Below, in pieces: positions 11,649 through 23,062 of a stretch of 64,000 nt of DNA. This stretch comes from Bryopsis sp. KO-2023. Lineage: Eukaryota; Chlorophyta; Ulvophyceae; Bryopsidales; Bryopsidaceae. Every line of letters starts with the position of its first letter. Positions within the stretch are counted from its first letter, which is position 1. Where the stretch lies: the NCBI GenBank assembly GCA_030272585.1, contig BSYQ01000001.1, positions 1,922,001 through 1,986,000 of the forward strand, written 5' to 3'. The translations under genes and the position numbers were made by a program. The notes below the pieces were generated by a model. The model was not told the origin of the DNA, ran no database searches, and worked only from the letters and a program-made list of their open reading frames with translations.

Positions 11649-14600
11649 TCAACAATTACGCTTCCCACCATCGTTCCGAGTCAGGAAAAGCGACTCTATT
11701 TGGTCGGGGGATGATGCGGTTAACAAAGACCTCAAAGGACCATTTTTCCTAAGAGATTTCCCTCTCCCTCCCCATTGCCGCCCTGGTGACATCCCTGTAG
11801 TTTGACCTTCAAGTTTAAGAATGTCGGCGGACGATTCGAGCACTTCCCAGTGAGGTCCAGGCAAACTCTTGCTTTTCCCAACACCAGTGAGCGCAAGAGC
11901 GCGACCCTTCACGTTCAGGTCTGGGGTTTTAGGATAGGATGTGTAGGACATCCGTTGTTGCGAAAGTATTGCGCTCCTGCCATGGTGGCCTGGTTCGGGT
12001 GAAACGGGGGGTCGCTCTTGGGACACGGATGTCTCCCCCACATCTGATGAGGTCTCGCTTGTTGTGATCGGACAAGCAATAGATGTTTCCAGGCCGAAGT
12101 GCCGCTTCAAGGGTTCAGGGAAATTTGGCTTTGCGCCTGCACTGCTTGGTCGAACATGATCAGGTCGATGAACCCTTTTGCGAGGGGAGGCGGAGGTTGG
12201 TCTGTGAAGCTTCATGGGGGAGATTCGAGATCCTTCCTGTTGCCTCTCCTGAATCGTGGAAAGAAAATTGGCCCTAGGTTGTGCACCACCAGGTGGAGAG
12301 GGGGACCTTTTGTGTGGTCTGCTCGTTTCTTGCATCACAGGACTTGCAGAGGTAGGCCTGTCGTGGTAAAAATTGCGGGTGGCATGGTCATTATCCTTCG
12401 GAGTCGTTTCCTTTTTTGCAACATCGCACGCACTCCAGGGCCTTTTCCTCTGCAGCACGGAGAAAACGGAACATAAGATCCCGAAAAATCAAAACTCGTT
12501 AGCAAGTTTTTGGCGGGCTACCCACTGGGACGCCTGCATTGCTTCTGATAGACTCGTGTGTCTTTTCGAGCATTGCTTCAAGCTGGCGTTTTTGCTGCTC
12601 CAATTTGGATGTTCTTTCCTCAAGCTCCTTGACGCGCAGATTTTTTTCCTTTATTTCTGACTGGCAGTAGCGGTTCTCTATGCAGAGATTCTGGGTCAGT
12701 AAACCAAGCTGTTCAAATGTGTCAAGGATCCGCCCTTTCATCTCCGTTTTGTCGCGAAAGTGCGAGCGCCAGACCCTGTTGGCCAGCTTTTGAATCTCCA
12801 TTAGATGTTTGCTGGAGAGGAGGGAGCACTGTTGGATCAATATTTCCTGCGTACAGCAACCACCATGTTACTCAAAAAAAAAAAGACATTGCAGTTATAT
12901 CCAGTAGGGCAATAGTATGTTTTTTGTCGCCTTCTTAGGTACCTGAATTGTTGTGACCATCGTCAGGGGATGCTTCACATCAATATCATCCCCCAGCTTA
13001 GCGAATTTCGGCGATTTCATGCACCATGAATATAAATCCATAACTGCCGACTGCAGCTCCACAAGCTCTTTTTGTCGGTCGTGAAGCTTGGTTATAACTG
13101 CGTTGTTCGTGTCCACCTCCCCTGCGAGAGTCTCTGTTTGTTGCTGAAGTTTCGCCACACCTTCATTGTGCTCAATTTGGAGCTGATTGGTTGTGGTTTC
13201 CAATTTCTTCTGCGCCGCCTCAAGTTGATTTCTGAGCTCGCGGTTATCCTCTTGAGCCTGACCTAAGCATGGACAATCTTGGCTTCATCCAATGGACTCC
13301 ATTGCTTGAGGAATATGTTTCCTTGCGATGCTGTGCTGATCCACACTCACCCTTATCAGGAGGTCCATATTTCCAAGTTTATCGTTTTCCAGGAACTCCA
13401 GGCGGTCCACCACTTCCTCGGGACTCTTGAAAACGAATGTCTCCGCAAGTCGATCAAACAACGGCTCCAGCTTGGTATGCATTTGCAGGCGACGTTGATT
13501 GTCGATCTCTCTTTGCGTTTGTGCATGAAGTCTCCCACGAAGCAAATCAACCGTCTCACGCAAAGCCTATGAGTCCATGCGTTACTCTGGCTGTTAAAAA
13601 CGCACCCGTGTGATATTTGGCGACTCGGTGTCCTCCAGAATTCTATGACATACCTGTTCAGTAGCACTTCTGTTTCCAACCTCTTCCCAAGCGGTCCTGC
13701 AGTCTTCCTTCAGCGCCTCAAGCTTTAGTTTCATCGCCTGGTCGCCGCTATCTTCTCTGTGGAGCGAAGAAGAATGCGCGGAGCGGGGTCTAGCCTGCAC
13801 TGGCTGAAAAGGTGGTCTTGAACCGACTTGTGCCGACTGAGGTCGCTTGCAGATAGGGCTACCCTGCGCCTCCGTTGTGTCGCCAGAGGGGCTTCGCAGG
13901 TGCTCGTACATCTGGCGTTGCAGCAGTTCAATGTCACGGAGCCTGACGGAAAGCAGTGCTGCTTATCTCAAGTTCAAGCGATGATCTTACAGCAGATTTT
14001 GCTCGCTCCCTTGACATCCACAGCGTTTCCTTCGCTGATTTGCTGACGGCGGACACAGACCGTAGAGCACATCCCTGTCTTATTTGGGCACTCTCCTGCA
14101 ATCTTTTCTGGGCTTGGGTGGCCAACCTTGCGCAATCACGCTCCAGCCGTTTCAATCTTGTGCTTTTCTGGAAAAAAAGTGTTCGGATGTGGGAGAATTG
14201 GACTCAAGCATTCCAAACTGGCATTTCAATCGAAGGAGGAGCGTATCGACAACCCTTCTCAAGACCACGCCCCCAGCTACCTTCTTGAGCTCTTCTGGCT
14301 TTGGATCGGACGCCAGTGGTCCCAGTGCGTCTCGAGCCCATCTACAGAGACAATGGTTTTTCACTTGATTGGTTTTACAACAGTGCTGCCAGCATCAATT
14401 GATCAATGATGGTGGAGAGAGATCTTACTCGTCCCAAAATTTCAAAGCCGCCGCCTGCCTTCTTTGCTTCGCCTCAGAGGAGGACAGGCTACATTGGCGT
14501 TTTGGTGGAGGAATAGCACGATCCTAAACGCCAGAACAAAGGTTTGGGGCCTCTGTTCGAACCATTTTCGACACGCAAAGGGACGTTGATTTGTTGGAAT

Positions 14601-14726
14601 GTGCTGCTTTTCTTATTGCATCGTTTTTCAGAGGAACCAACAGCCGAATGACGCTTTCATGCCAGGGTGTTCCACCTCAAACTGGTCGCTTCCAGACACT
14701 TGTGACTGTGGCGGCGACATAGCCAT
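11649..14726 (-). CDS. coiled-coil protein with RPxSA motifs, possibly ciliary
   Basis: Nine exons on the minus strand: 14676-14726, 14429-14523, 14281-14341, 13991-14167, 13654-13911, 13351-13566, 12943-13257, 12526-12846, 11649-12449, giving about 764 aa. The junction between exons 4 and 5 is weak (acceptor near 13911). The start MAMSPPQSQV precedes a clear GAG/GTGGAA donor. Residues about 215-490 are heptad-rich coiled coil (for example VKELEERTSKLEQQKRQLEA). Flanking parts are basic and disordered, with six RPxSA motifs: RPQSA, RPRSA, RPWSA, two RPTSA and RPSSA. Such repeats in a coiled-coil protein suggest a flagellar or basal-body component, but I do not recognise a named family. Confidence 0.7.
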
Positions 14727-15276
14727 TCTCTCATCCCCAAATGTTACAAATTCCGCTCACCGAAAAACCAACAACTTCAAGTATCTCGCGAAAGTAAAGC
14801 GATCAAGTTTCCTGACAGGATGGTTCCCCTCCAGAACTATCCGTTTGACTATCGATTGACCAACAAGGGAGGGGCCTGGCAGGAGAGTCTGATGGCAACC
14901 ATCAGTTGTTAACATATCACTGCTTTTTGAATAGATTTCATGTCATAGAGGGGGGTTTGAAGGCATTCACAACAAAGCTCTCAAAAAACCACACACAATT
15001 CCGGTTTTTTCTGGGGTGAGGAAGTGAGAGTCGACCGACTTTTCACTGTGAATGCAACTGTACAAGGATTTCACAGCTTGCTTGATGGGCATGGAGAAAG
15101 CACATTGTCCATTAACCGCTAAAATTAGTTGACAAACTGTCAGCTTCTCTCATGAGGGCATAGTAACACCAAAATCACCCTCAAAGAACATCGCTGATAT
15201 CTTTAATTGACTGGTGCTACATCACTGACGCAGCATTATGCCCAGCTGAGTCCAACATCAAACCGAGAACGATCTG
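14727..15276. other. intergenic region
   Basis: About 550 bp upstream of the coiled-coil gene and downstream of NDUFS5. A/T-rich; nothing coding and no repeat seen. Confidence 0.5.
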
Positions 15277-16194
15277 TCAAGTTTTCCCGATCGCTTTCCC
15301 TTTTGCTTCAGCTTCCTCAACCTGTCTGTGGTATTCTCTTTGAAGCAAGTTCAACCGGGTGAACTGTAGTCCACAGATTCACACGCACACACGAAAAAGA
15401 AGGTCCCCTCGTCAAATTGTTATACCAAAAACGAATTCGCACACCATGTTATAATATACCATGTATATAACTGTCTTAATCATAACGATCCTAATTATGA
15501 TCCCCATTGCAAGAGCAATTTCCCGAAAAACAGATAAGAATCTCACGGATCCACGGATGAGATGGAGTTTAGGATTTGAATTTGAATACGAATTTGATAA
15601 GTTGTTTCATGCTACATGACGATATTATGTTTTTGGAAGGAGGGGGGTGGGAATTTTTCTTTTTTAAACGATCATTAGTCAATTTGATAGATATTGCAAG
15701 AAAATCTCTACTTGGTTTTAAAATGAAGATGAAAAGTTCAAATTCACAAGGGCCATGTATATCACATCCACACCATGGGGAATATCTATAGATCATATAC
15801 AGCTACCAGAGTGAATCCTTGATTCTATTCGAAATCACAAATCTGCACCAGGTACCTCTTTTCTATGGTGGAGGCACTCCAGATAGTCGTCTCTGATATC
15901 CACGCACTTGTTTGGGTTGTCAGTCTTGCTGATGCACTGCGAAACGAACGTATTTCCTTCAAGAGCCTTCGCCAACCAACTTGAGAAAACGCTACACACT
16001 ATCGAACTTCCTCCGTACCTCCGAAAAGTCTACCCAAAGGGGGTAACACCTGAAATCCAACAAAAAGGAAGGAATTCTCAACTCGTCAGCTCGAAGGGTC
16101 GGTGGGGGAAGACAGACCACAAAGCGAGAATAGGGCTATGAATTTCGAGGTGTTACCTTCCAGTGTTACCGGTGAGTCCAAAGCCGCTTGCCAT
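15277..16194 (-). CDS. NDUFS5: mitochondrial complex I subunit NDUFS5 (15 kDa), plant type
   Basis: Four small exons on the minus strand: 16157-16194, 16019-16049, 15856-15936, 15277-15363, giving 78 aa with exact phases. NDUFS5 is an accessory subunit on the intermembrane-space face of respiratory complex I. The protein starts MASGFGLTGNTGRCYPLWVD, close to the start of the plant subunit. It has four cysteines spaced exactly nine residues apart (C14, C24, C34, C44), the twin CX9C arrangement oxidised by Mia40. The segment DDYLECLHHRKE is the family signature. The length matches plant NDUFS5 (about 80 aa). Exons of 31 and 38 nt would be missed by most gene finders, and no single ORF reveals the gene. 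It is divergent from the YccV-domain gene. Confidence 0.93.
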
Positions 16195-16656
16195 TCTCCA
16201 GACGCGCGAGAGTGAACGGGACCAGAAACAGGTCGAGTGCTCTGGGAAAGGGAGCGAGCGTCAGACCACGTGAGGGCGTACATGTACTGGGAGCGTACGA
16301 CATGGGTGTTCTCATGACGCATTATTCTCTGTTTCGTTGTGGATACTGCTGGACCTCTGCGCAAGTTTTCAGGGAAGGAATCGCGCGCGCTCGCTCGTTC
16401 AACGCAGTGCAGCCGTTTGAGGAACTTTGATCGAGGTAACGAAAGTGCTTCCACCTGCACTGCTCGTAGCGGTCTGCATTTCGGATGCCACGGGTGTGCA
16501 GGAGGGGGGGATTCGCTGAGGGTTTTGTTCTTTGGATTCAGGGCGACAAGAGCTAGATTATCAACTACCAAGTTGTAGCATCGAGAGAGAATAGGAAGAG
16601 AGAAAGTAGGAAAGAAGAAAAAGAAAAGGCTTCTGTCTCTGTTTCGCGCAGTAGTT
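16195..16656. promoter_or_regulatory. divergent promoter region between NDUFS5 and the YccV gene
   Basis: About 460 bp separate the start codons of NDUFS5 (minus) and the YccV-domain gene (plus). It must hold both promoters. No TATA box or named motif was identified with conf-worthy certainty; a purine-rich leader lies at 16580-16630. Confidence 0.4.
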
Positions 16657-18853
16657 ATGAAGAACCGCAGCTTGCTATTGACCTGCTACCGTTCGCTGTT
16701 GCGGTGGGCTGACCGGTGCGAGGGAGCACCCATCAGAATCAAGTCGGAACATCTGGGGGCGGTATGCCCAGCTGCTGCCGATAACAGCGTTGTGATCAAC
16801 GACGCCGCGACGTTTCGAAACTTCGTGCAGTGGCAGTTTAGGCGACGGGTGAGTAAACTAAACGGGTTGCGTCTGTTAATATCTTTTGGCCGGGTTACGT
16901 TTTCCACCGGAGCCCAACGCTCATCTTCGTCAGAATTTGACTACCGAGAGTGCGTGATTCGTGTGCGTTGCGAAAGCTCATGACTGTTTGCTTTTTGGGG
17001 GGTGTTTCGTGTTCAGCAGGATACGGCTGGATCGGATGCTGGCGATCCCGTTGAGAAAGCCTTCACGGTGAGCCGTTCGCCAGGATTTTGAGCGGATGAT
17101 TTCGCCAGGGTCACCCGAACACAAACACACCACCATGCATTTTTTCCCTGAGGGATTCCAGCATCGATTCTAAAATTCCTGTGATAGATCCCAATTAATG
17201 AATGAGGGACCTGTGGTCAAATTCCCCCCCCTTATTCCTTTGAAGTCATCTTGATGAACGTTTTATTGATTAAAGAATGAAAATAACCTGGAACCACATG
17301 GCCTAAAAAAAGCAGGAGGGGTATAGAAATTGCGATTATGGAAAAAGAAAGTCAGATTCTTTGAAGAGCTTATTTGAATGGGGAATGGCTGGTCGCATGT
17401 GTGTCATAGGCTCTCAGGCTTCTGAACACGAAGTATGAACCCGTTCTACAAGCACTCGAGGAGGAGAGGCGGGTTCACACCGACAGGAAAGGAATCAAAT
17501 TTCGGGTTGGTGAGGTGAGTGTCATGTTGAGTTGCTTTCTGTGAGTGTGTGTGGTTTTTTTTATCGTTATTGGCACAAAAGAAGGTAATCCATGTAAGGG
17601 ATCTTTAGAGAAAAGAAACACTCCCGGGTTGGATTTTTGGGATGATCAATTGAGCATCGTTCCTGTGTGTTTTATCCATGACAGGTTGTTCAGCACAGTC
17701 AGCAAGGGTACCGTGCTGTGGTGACGGGGTGGGACAGGGTGTGTGAAAATGTAAATCTTCTGGAGGATACAGATGTCAACTTCGTTCAACCGTTTTACAG
17801 AGTTATCACAGGTACACAAAAATGAAACAATTGTTACATAAATATACGTTACAAACAATCATCTGTATTTTGTGTCCGTTTTCGAAACAAAATGCTGCAG
17901 GATGCTCAATAATAGGTCGCAAAAATTTGACTATTGTTTATTTTTTGTGACCTTTACCTGGCGTTTTGTGTATGTATTTAAGAAAGAAAGTATTATATTT
18001 TTAAAGAAACCATGAACTGTCCTCCCACCACTAGAAATCATCTACGATGCTTTTTTCCTTAACTTGGACTTCTTCAATACACAGATGATGATTCGATGCT
18101 GAGGAGTCATGGGCAAAAGAGATGGTTCCAGTACCTCCCCCAAGACGAAGTTGAAATTTTGAAGAGCCCAAAACACGTCACCAGCATGAAAATCAACGAG
18201 TACTTCGATGGATACAGCCCCCAGCTCGGCAGGTGAATCAAATCGCCACTCGATGTCCTTTCTTCAAGTCTCAGGTTTTTCTGAGCAAATGGACTGCATT
18301 GCACCTGTCTGTTTAGACGCTTGTTCTGAATTGAGTCGAGTCGTTTCTTACATGTCAGGGTTTTCACCCCCAAGGAGTTCCAATCTGATCGTTTCTCTTC
18401 TGTATTTAATCTTTGAATCCTAAACCTCTCAGCCTCAGAACAAAAAAAGAAAGGGAGGTAGATCTCCTTGAAAGATCTTGATTTGATTTGCTTGGCCAGA
18501 TTTGCTCTGGAGGGGCTGTAGAGCCAGTGTTTTTTGAAATTTATGGTGGAATTTTGTGGGTGCTGGAACAAAGGTACATACCTAAGCGCCACATTCAGTG
18601 GGAGTATCCCGATGAATACATGGCTAGCGATGTACAGCCTTGTTCTCAGACAATGAGGAAAATCCGAAAGCCGTCCTCCGTCTTGCGAAATACGAGCAGA
18701 GCATCAGAAAAAGGAAAGGCTCGCAGGAAGGAAAAAGTCGCAAGGAAATCGGATGAAGCAAAATCGGGGCAAGCTGAGCAAACCGCAAAGAGCGCATTGG
18801 GGGCTGCCAAAAATGTCGAGGAGCCCGCTGTCAAAAGTGTGACTGAAAAGTGA
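16657..18853 (+). CDS. YccV/HspQ-like (hemimethylated DNA-binding type) domain protein
   Basis: Six exons join in phase: 16657-16848, 17017-17067, 17410-17514, 17685-17811, 18085-18232, 18574-18853, giving about 300 aa. Residues about 110-235 match the YccV-like domain: KFRVGEVVQHSQQGYRAVV, GWDRVCEN, then QPFYRVI and, after the last intron, RYIPKRHIQWEYPDEY. In bacteria the domain is HspQ; in eukaryotes it occurs in FBXO21-type and plastid proteins, usually linked to protein turnover. The N-terminus MKNRSLLLTCYRSLLRWADR resembles an LYR motif, with a possible LYR-like FRNFVQWQFRR following. The tail (residues 255-300) is basic, Lys/Ala-rich and probably disordered. The acceptor at 18573 was chosen because nearer ones lead to stops. 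Confidence 0.8.
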
Positions 18854-19585
18854 GAACTGGCTCACACTTTGGTTTTCGGACTGTCGATCTGGGGTTTTGG
18901 ATTCGATGATTTTGAGAAACAGAAAAGGAAAAAAACAAAAAAACAAAAAAACAAAAAAAAAGAGCTTTGCCTGGATTGAGATTTCAAATTGTATTTAGCT
19001 ACTTGTACTTTTATGGGTTTTGTTGTGCCACTGTGTCATTACCAGCAACTTGGGAGTCAAAATCAAAATCGTGGGATAGGGAAGGAGGGACCCTTTTCCT
19101 GACGAAACATGCATGCTAATAAGGTTGAGGAAAAAAAACAAGGAATTCGATTGGGAGTTATTTTGTCAATCATTTTGGAGTAGATTGCGTCTTGTAAACC
19201 GTGTAGGTTGGGGAAGGTGAGCGAGCAGGGTGCTGATGTTGATGTGATTTTTGAAATATACAAAGAAAGGGGGGGGGGGGGAAGGGTGCAGACCTGAGCC
19301 TTGTGCAACAGGGTTTCCTTGTGTCTGACAGGAGGAGTGGTTAATTTGATTCGGCTCGTCTGTACATGTGGGGTGAAACAAAGTTGTGATAATGTCGATT
19401 TTGGGGAATTTGCGAGCAGTCTGACCATGAAAAGGTCCGATTCGCTGAAAATGCAAGGACTGGTTAATATCTTGACACCGTCGCTTCGAAGTTGTGCAAA
19501 GTCAATCCCAACAGCAACTTCCCACACACTCTTGGAGCGTTTCTTCCAATCCCCCTTGAATCGGTAGCTTTCGGACGGTTGCACA
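18854..19585. other. intergenic region
   Basis: About 730 bp. An A-rich 3' flank with CAAAAAA repeats at 18930-18962, a G run at 19269-19280, then the presumptive promoter of the TON2-like gene. No coding signal on either strand. Confidence 0.5.
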
Positions 19586-21205
19586 ATGGGTGTTCCGTCA
19601 AGAAAAGACCGAAAGGGCATCGAACGACACCCCGAGGTAAGATTTCACGGCTCGGTGCTCGTCAAATCGCAATCTGCTCCAACTGCGAAAGCATGCCAAC
19701 CGATCCAACTAGCCACGGCAGTCGAAGATTTCACCAGCACTCGTATGTACGAAGTCAAATCGGATTAACCGCCGTTTTGCGTTGCACAGGGACTACCCAC
19801 GGAGGACAACTGCCGCGAGGTTCAATTCATACTGGAAGGAGAGTGCACATACCCCGACGACGGTAGTTCTCCATTCTTGACGTATGAAGATTTTGCTCGG
19901 GCAAGGAAGGAGACGAGGGAGGTGTTTGGGGACATCTTCGATCGGTGCTTCTCTGCGAGAGTTTTTGGCGTGGCGGCATGCCGAAAATATGGATTGGTGC
20001 CGTTGACTCCTTTCCTCAAGTACTTGCAAAAGTATGCTATCCGAGCCAGAGCGGTACGGAAACAAAACACCGCCACAAGGATGGGCTTTCTACGAGCTCG
20101 AAATTCATGCAAGGCGAAGAGAGTGGTTGGTGAGAACTGTTTGCACTGTTGCAGAAATATGAGCTCAAGGACTACTGCCAGTGTGGAGGGTTGCTCAACG
20201 CCGACGGGATCGATGCATACCTCAAGGATTTGAGCGTGTTCGAACGTCAGGGGGCGTCGGAAACGATCGCCTCGGTTGGGAGACGACTTGGGGTGTTGAA
20301 ATTCCTGTTCTACCATGCAAACAGGTCAGGCGTCATGCATGTCTGGGACGTTATCAAGGGACAGACGATGGCGGAGCTCCAGAAAGTCCGGAGCATACTG
20401 GATTTCGACGATGATGAAGCGATATTGGATTCTTGTTGGTTTTCGAAGCAGGTAGTCCCCGTCTGATGCCAAACCCAACGATCAGACTACAGTGACGAAA
20501 ACCGCAAAGCAGATTCTCGCGTGCCAGAGTCAGGGTAGTGATCTGTAAGCGAGCCTCCTGTGTCTGTGCCGTTGCAGAATGCAAAAGTAATCCACGAAAC
20601 TTTCGTCGAGCTCGACCGTTCGAAGACAGGGCAGCTTTCAGCAGCCCAGTTCTTGGCTTACAACGGAGCTAAAATGACGGGGGTGTTCGTCAATCGCATC
20701 TTTGAACAGTATGGGGCGGTGGGGCAGAGTGGAAAAATGATGATGGACATGGATTTCTTTTCGAGCTTTATTATTGGATGGCGGGATAGGAACAGCCCAG
20801 AAGCAGTCAGGTAGGGATGCTGACAATCTTATCTCCTGCCGTGCTCAGCAAAGGGACACTGCACCCAGGAGCTCAAATTTCTATTCTTTCTTTTCTTACA
20901 GGTATCTCTTTCCAATCTACGATATTCAAGGCCAAGGGTACATCACCAGCATGGAGGTTTACACTTTCATTAAGCAAATCGTTGCTGAGTGGACGTCCTG
21001 CGAACCAACATCGTACTACCCGCAAATCGTAGAAGATATCGTGAATGAGATATTCGATCTTGTGAAGCCAGCTATTCCAGGTGCAATTTCAAAAAGCGAT
21101 ATGATGAGAGTGGAGAATTCAGGTTTGATGTTTGGTATTATGGGTGATGTTTGGGAATTCTGGCACCACGAGCACAGAGAGGACCAACAGAGCCAAGAGA
21201 ATTGA
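19586..21205 (+). CDS. TON2: PP2A regulatory subunit B'' of the TON2/FASS - PPP2R3C type
   Basis: Five exons join in phase: 19586-19636, 19790-20053, 20155-20451, 20578-20810, 20902-21205, giving about 382 aa. B'' subunits target PP2A; in plants TON2/FASS is part of the TTP complex that organises cortical microtubules, and PPP2R3C acts at centrosomes. The EF-hand-like part is clear: FVELDRSKTGQLSAAQFLAY in exon 4, and YLFPIYDIQGQGYITSMEVY followed by the C-terminal IFDLVKPAIPGAISKSDMM in exon 5. The tail VWEFWHHEHRED matches the end of this family. The protein is shorter than TON2 (about 480 aa) and PPP2R3C (about 450 aa), mostly at the N-terminus, so an upstream exon may be missing. Confidence 0.87.
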
Positions 21206-21711
21206 TCGATCTCTCTATGAAGGGATTGTGGAAGTGTGTGAGGGACAGGGATAGTGAGAGGGTGTATTATTATTGATTCCAAAATTCCAAGATAATTGGA
21301 ACAGGATCGTGGCTTTTTCTTCGTGCATAAAGAGAAACATATGTTTAGAGTTGGCTTATTAGAGTTCATATGTCATGTTCAAGTCTTTTTCACTTGGTGC
21401 TGGACAACCTGGTGCCGAACTTTGTTTGAGGAATTAATTCGATTGGTAGTGTAAGGGGAATACAATTTAAAACGAGATTTTCACTAACCACAAACTGCCC
21501 TGTTGCCAATCGATATCAGAACGTTCTACAGATATCCTCTAGCTATAGGATATCTGATCCTGGCTTAGTGGCGGTTTGCCTTGGGAATCATGTCCACAAG
21601 AGACTGTCCACTGCTCATCGCCTCTTTATAATTGTCCATGTGATGTGTTTCGGTCTCGGATTCTGCCAACAGACATTCTCTTCAGCATGCAAACAAAAAT
21701 TGGGACAGAGA
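21206..21711. other. convergent 3'-3' spacer
   Basis: About 500 bp between the stops of the TON2-like gene and a minus-strand membrane protein. Nothing coding was seen. Confidence 0.5.
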
Positions 21712-22321
21712 TTAATTCGCTCCAGGACGCAGAGCACTTTGCTGGATGTCTTGTTTTTTCAAGCCGTGTAACGAAAGTGAATACAACCTACCGTATGGGG
21801 CATCTTTTCTTTTCTCCCGGCAGAAGTGCGCAGCATAGCAGCAGCATGGAATCAAGAGAAACGGTCCTGCGATGACGATCGCGAAGAAGTACTTCTTGTC
21901 CAGCCCGATAATCTTCGCTCACGTTGTCCCCATACGCACACACAAATCAGATGTGTTCCATCTTGTAACACAATGGCAGTATGGGTGCTCCCTTACCTCG
22001 TCCTCATCGTCCTCCTCCTCAGGATCAAAAGAGAGATTTGAATCGTTCACCAGTCGCCGTGCGTGATAGTGCCCTTGCAGGTGTTCCTCCACGGACTCAT
22101 CCTCCCATCCGCTCACTAAAAAGCAAGTGCAAAGCCACTTCGTTTGGAGAAACAATCAAAACGTTGACGCGCTCAGTTCGCCGCCGACGCTTTTGAGTGT
22201 GTAGCAAGCATGCTTGTGCCATTGCACCTGGATTATCTTCAACGTCTATGTGTCGGGCCGCTGCCGTCCAAAGAATAAGAAAGACGACGGCCAGATAAGC
22301 TGGATGGACCACCTTCAACAT
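21712..22321 (-). CDS. small type I membrane protein of unknown function
   Basis: Four exons on the minus strand: 22228-22321, 21997-22115, 21792-21912, 21712-21749, giving about 123 aa. The start MLKVVHPAYLAVVFLILWTA is a signal peptide. The presumed lumenal part (residues 25-71) is acidic and ends in an E/D-rich run (PEEEDDEDE). One membrane segment follows (about 77-98: FFAIVIAGPFLLIP), then a Cys-rich border (CCCYAAHFC) and a short basic tail with REKRKDAPY. The topology suggests an ER or secretory-pathway protein. I recognise no family. Exon 4 (38 nt) is the least certain. Confidence 0.6.
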
Positions 22322-23062
22322 AGTGGCGGCGATGGGGGATTGACGGAATGCAAAGCGACTCTTCCCATACACGAACTAGCCATTGGAGCCGCAGATCAAC
22401 CTATCGCAGTTGTGATGGTGTCCGTTACACAGTTACGGGTGTACTTTAGTTCGTGGGAAGCTTTTTGGATCCATGTTTTGCAAAGGCCGAAACATGAACA
22501 CAACGTGCTCTTCTGCGCAACACAGAAAGCTTATTTACACATGTCCGCGTTCATTTCACTCACCCCATTCGAAGAAACAGCAAAACACACAACGAAAACA
22601 ACCCAGAGCAACACAGAAAGCAAGAGATTCTTCGAAAGCACGAAACGAAAACGTTTGATTCCCATTGAGTCGGTTTTTGGAGGGGGTTGGTGGGTAGCCC
22701 CCTGTTGGCGAGTTTTTGAGATAGTTTTTCACGAAGGGGGGTTTCTTGAGTCGGCTCTGGAAAGCGAAGACCCACCTTCCCACAGAGGTCACACCTCTGT
22801 TTTTTCAATTATCAACACGTGTGTATGTTGATTCGACCCCCTGGAAATTGCCGCCTTGACGTTGCTATGTTAAGTGAGAGAGCTGCGGGAAGTGCTTGTT
22901 CACGAAAAGAATCGAGCCTCTTTTTTGTCTTTGGACCGTGTGTGGGAGAAGCAACTCGTTTCTGAAAATAAGAACGTTTTTTTGAATGATGAACAGCGCC
23001 GCCTCTGTGTTTCGGCGATTGTTGGGGGGCTGTCTCGTGTTGTTGTGGTTTTTTGGAGGCTC
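22322..23062. promoter_or_regulatory. divergent upstream region
   Basis: About 740 bp between the starts of the small membrane protein (minus) and the protease (plus). An ORF on plus from 22874 runs into the protease signal peptide in frame, so the protease start could lie further upstream. No named motif was seen. Confidence 0.4.

Noticed and set aside
18482..18573. Candidate exon after the acceptor at 18498 in the YccV gene
   Set aside because: In phase with the previous exon it reaches a stop after six residues; the acceptor at 18573 restores the conserved RYIP-EYPDE sequence.
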